Assembly (NCBI RefSeq): GCF_041321155.1
Contig: NZ_JBGGWB010000001.1
Span: 682,001 to 746,000 of the forward strand
DNA: 64,000 nt
Source: Sphingomonas sp. IW22
GTDB lineage: Bacteria > Pseudomonadota > Alphaproteobacteria > Sphingomonadales > Sphingomonadaceae
Direction of reading: 5' to 3'
Positions within the stretch are counted from its first letter, which is position 1. Each line of letters starts with the position of its first letter. Shown here piece by piece: positions 62,517 through 64,000 of this stretch. The notes beneath the pieces were generated by a model. It made no database searches. It was given only the letters and a program-made list of their open reading frames with translations, and was not told where the DNA came from. The position numbers and the translations under genes are program-made.

Positions 62517-63100
62517 GGCAGCCCGGCCTTACAGATGCGGATCTCGCGCCGGCGCCGGTTGACCAGTCCAGGAACAACCCGCAACGGTCGGCCTGCCTTC
62601 TTCCACATGGCAAAGGCATCGCACCCCGCAGCCCACTGACCGGCGCGAAAGCGATGTGCGGCAGTCGACGCGCAGAACGACGGCCACCCGATATTATAGG
62701 AAAGGCTGATCGCAGCGTGCAGCTGCTGCTCGCGCCCCGTGGCGAAGAGCTGCGGCGTACATGCGCGGATCCGCGTCGCATGCTCGACCAGCTCGCGCTC
62801 AAGGCGGATCAGACAGCCGTCCGGCGTCTCAACCATCCCGGCGCGAACGTCGCGGGTCAGGCCGTCGCAGATCGTCCAGATGCCGACAATATCGCGATAG
62901 GCGGCCAGATACTGGCGGCCGGCTACGTGGCGCACCTCAATCGCCCGGTCAGCGCGTGGACGTGCTTCGACAACGCGACCGCTTTCGTCGGCCGGCACGC
63001 TGACGAACAGACCGGCTGCCACGACGGCGCCAACGATCGCCACGAGCGCGCTGCCAATGCTGCGGCGAGGCGCCGCCGGCATCACACCATAGCCGGGCAT
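62513..63100 (-). CDS. GH24-like phage endolysin with N-terminal anchor
   Basis: A 195-residue lysozyme-like protein. A hydrophobic N-terminal segment (IGSALVAIVGAVVAAGLFVS) suggests a signal-anchor-release type endolysin. The catalytic region is VAGRQYLAAYRDIVGIW, with Asp in AYRD and Thr in WTICDGLTRDV as in GH24. The position of the general-acid Glu (E-G in T4-type DEG) is occupied by Ala (VAG), so catalysis is questionable or uses another Glu. LSYNIGWPSFCASTAAHRF is the usual later block. The start codon shares one base with the holin stop. Confidence 0.8.
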   Translation of the reverse strand: MPGYGVMPAAPRRSIGSALVAIVGAVVAAGLFVSVPADESGRVVEARPRADRAIEVRHVAGRQYLAAYRDIVGIWTICDGLTRDVRAGMVETPDGCLIRLERELVEHATRIRACTPQLFATGREQQLHAAISLSYNIGWPSFCASTAAHRFRAGQWAAGCDAFAMWKKAGRPLRVVPGLVNRRRREIRICKAGLP

Positions 63101-63300
63101 CAGTCCTCGTCTCCGGCCTTGGCAACCGGATTGCGTCCGATTGCGCGCTGGATCGTATCGGTTTCCCAGATGCGGATCATGGTCCAGATCACGGTCATCA
63201 GCGCCGCGATCGCTGGCAGCATGTCCGACAGCGTGCCGACAACGACACCGATCGATACCGCGTCGCCCAGCGCGCGCGGTGCTTCCTGAGGCAAGTTCAT
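63100..63300 (-). CDS. Phage holin-like small membrane protein
   Basis: A 66-residue protein with a hydrophobic stretch (GVVVGTLSDMLPAIAALMTV, then IWTMIRIWETD) and a charged tail, HP1/S-type holin-like. GGAAGGAG precedes the ATG. Its stop overlaps the endolysin start by one base. Holins open the inner membrane to time lysis; assignment rests on size, membrane segments and position in the lysis cassette. Confidence 0.75.
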   Translation of the reverse strand: MNLPQEAPRALGDAVSIGVVVGTLSDMLPAIAALMTVIWTMIRIWETDTIQRAIGRNPVAKAGDED

Positions 63301-63321
63301 CGACCGGCTCCTTCCGAAACG

Positions 63322-63353
63322 AAAAAGGGCGACGCTCCGGCCGAGCGCCGCCC
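63322..63353 (-). terminator. Strong intrinsic terminator for the GH5 gene
   Basis: On the minus strand an 11-bp GC stem (GGGCGGCGCTC with GAGCGTCGCCC, one G-T wobble, loop GGCCG) is followed by TTTTTCG. It separates the upstream GH5 gene from the lysis genes. Confidence 0.8.
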
Positions 63354-63377
63354 TGATGAGGGTTTGATGATCGTGGC

Positions 63378-64000
63378 TTATTTTCGGAGCGCGGCGATCT
63401 GCTTCAGCAGCGGCGACGCGCCGGTCTTCGTCGTCTGGGTCAGGCCATACCAGCCCCCACCGTTCGCATCGTAGGGCATGAACGTCGACATGATAAACCA
63501 GGTCGCATACCGGATCACGTCGGCGTTATCGTCCAGCCATTTGAAGAACAGCGGCATGGCGAAGCGGCCCTTGGCGTTGTTCGGGAACGCAAACTCGGTC
63601 AGCGCCAGGGTAAGGCCGGCTTCTCGGGCAGCATCGACGCTGGGCTGAAGCCGCTTGGCGATCCATTCCGCAACATCCGCGTCCGAATAGGTGTCGCCGA
63701 GCTTCATCACCTGCGAAGGATAGCGACCCGACGTGTCATCATCGAAATACTGGTGCACGTCGATGATGGTCCGGCCCAGCGGATCGCTATCGGCCAGCGC
63801 CTTTGCATCATCGATCTTGTCATCAAGATCCTGAAACGCCTGATAGCCGCTGATCGACATCGTCAGCGGCGTCGTCCAGCCCGCCGCACGGTGCAGGCGG
63901 ACGAACTCCCGGCCGATCGGCCACCAGTCACTGCCGAGCGAATGAGGCTCGTTTACGAATGACGGGATGAGGCGCGGATGGTTCAGATAGCGGCCAAAGC
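63378..64000 (-). CDS. GH5-family glycoside hydrolase, partial
   Basis: C-terminal 206 codons of a longer protein that begins beyond the right edge. The reading frame continues through 64000 with FGRYLNHPRLIPSFVNEPHS, where NEP is the GH5 acid/base motif. A second Glu lies in LTLALTEFAFP, the likely nucleophile strand, and TIIDVHQYFDDDTSG supplies the typical His region. So both catalytic Glu are present. It sits just upstream of a lysis cassette and may be a virion-associated polysaccharide depolymerase; a cargo gene is the alternative. Confidence 0.8.
   Translation of the reverse strand, partial: FGRYLNHPRLIPSFVNEPHSLGSDWWPIGREFVRLHRAAGWTTPLTMSISGYQAFQDLDDKIDDAKALADSDPLGRTIIDVHQYFDDDTSGRYPSQVMKLGDTYSDADVAEWIAKRLQPSVDAAREAGLTLALTEFAFPNNAKGRFAMPLFFKWLDDNADVIRYATWFIMSTFMPYDANGGGWYGLTQTTKTGASPLLKQIAALRK

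Larger units (their letters stand above)
58884..64000. mobile_element. Prophage or phage-derived element, partial
   Basis: Integrase, DNA adenine methylase, Rz1/Rz spanins, endolysin, holin and a GH5-type enzyme occur in one block. All are leftward except the small gene at 60064, and the right side is cut by the window edge. Structural and packaging genes would lie beyond 64000 if the element is a complete prophage. The left limit is uncertain: 56284-58558 may belong to the same element or to an older island. Confidence 0.65.

Overview
The window looks like a chromosomal segment of an alphaproteobacterium of the Sphingomonadaceae (Sphingomonas-like). It is strongly GC-rich with G/C-ended codons. 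It has the lptD-surA-pdxA-rsmA cluster, an Oar-type TonB-dependent receptor, many secreted peptidases (M13, M28, S41, DUF885), a ligase-associated DNA-repair cluster and a PDH E2/E3 region. All of this is typical of the group, but the assignment is inference from the proteins, not a search.

Layout. 1-7.4 kb: housekeeping genes. holC and pepA point left; lptD, surA, pdxA and rsmA point right (outer-membrane biogenesis, vitamin B6, rRNA methylation). 7.5-9.3 kb: a small membrane protein and a badly decayed IS1182-type transposase relic. 9.3-12.4 kb: a large TonB-dependent receptor with a dyad in its leader. 12.9-18.6 kb: an accessory stress-type block with a multi-pass membrane protein, a YciE/DUF892 ferritin-like protein, two small unknown proteins, an alpha/beta hydrolase, a manganese catalase and an LDH/MDH-family dehydrogenase. 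18.8-27.7 kb: a signalling block with a CHASE3-HAMP-GAF-GGDEF cyclase, a PAS-PAS-GGDEF-EAL protein, a Tat-exported Gfo/Idh/MocA oxidoreductase and a soluble PAS hybrid histidine kinase whose second receiver lacks its phospho-acceptor Asp.

27.8-56 kb: mostly core genes. These include an M13 lipoprotein peptidase, an OprP-like porin, the ligase-associated repair genes (PdeM phosphoesterase, DEXH helicase, MBL exonuclease) with a retropepsin-like protease inside the operon but no ligase in sight, and a DUF885 peptidase. They continue with queG, an ABC-2 exporter, msrB, a CHAP amidase, tRNA-Val(UAC), an S41 protease and lpdA-thioesterase-membrane protein-pdhC. The block ends with a universal stress protein, an M28 peptidase, trxB, a cyclophilin, isocitrate lyase, and a small repeat protein preceded by a good match to the EcfG general-stress promoter.

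56.2-64 kb: mobile DNA. A winged-helix, replication-like protein, a 44-residue microprotein and an RTX-like acidic protein lie beside a P4-type integrase. The right side is a leftward prophage module: DNA adenine methylase, overlapping Rz1/Rz spanins, a GH24-like endolysin that seems to lack the catalytic Glu, a holin, a strong terminator, and the end of a GH5-type glycosidase that runs off the window.

Nothing here is clearly a wholly new system. The most interesting leads are the lysis cassette with its odd endolysin and adjoining GH5 enzyme, the palindrome upstream of isocitrate lyase, the EcfG-type promoter, the ligase-less repair cluster with an embedded retropepsin, and the head-to-head integrase/membrane-protein pair. 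All calls come from reading the sequence; no database search was run.
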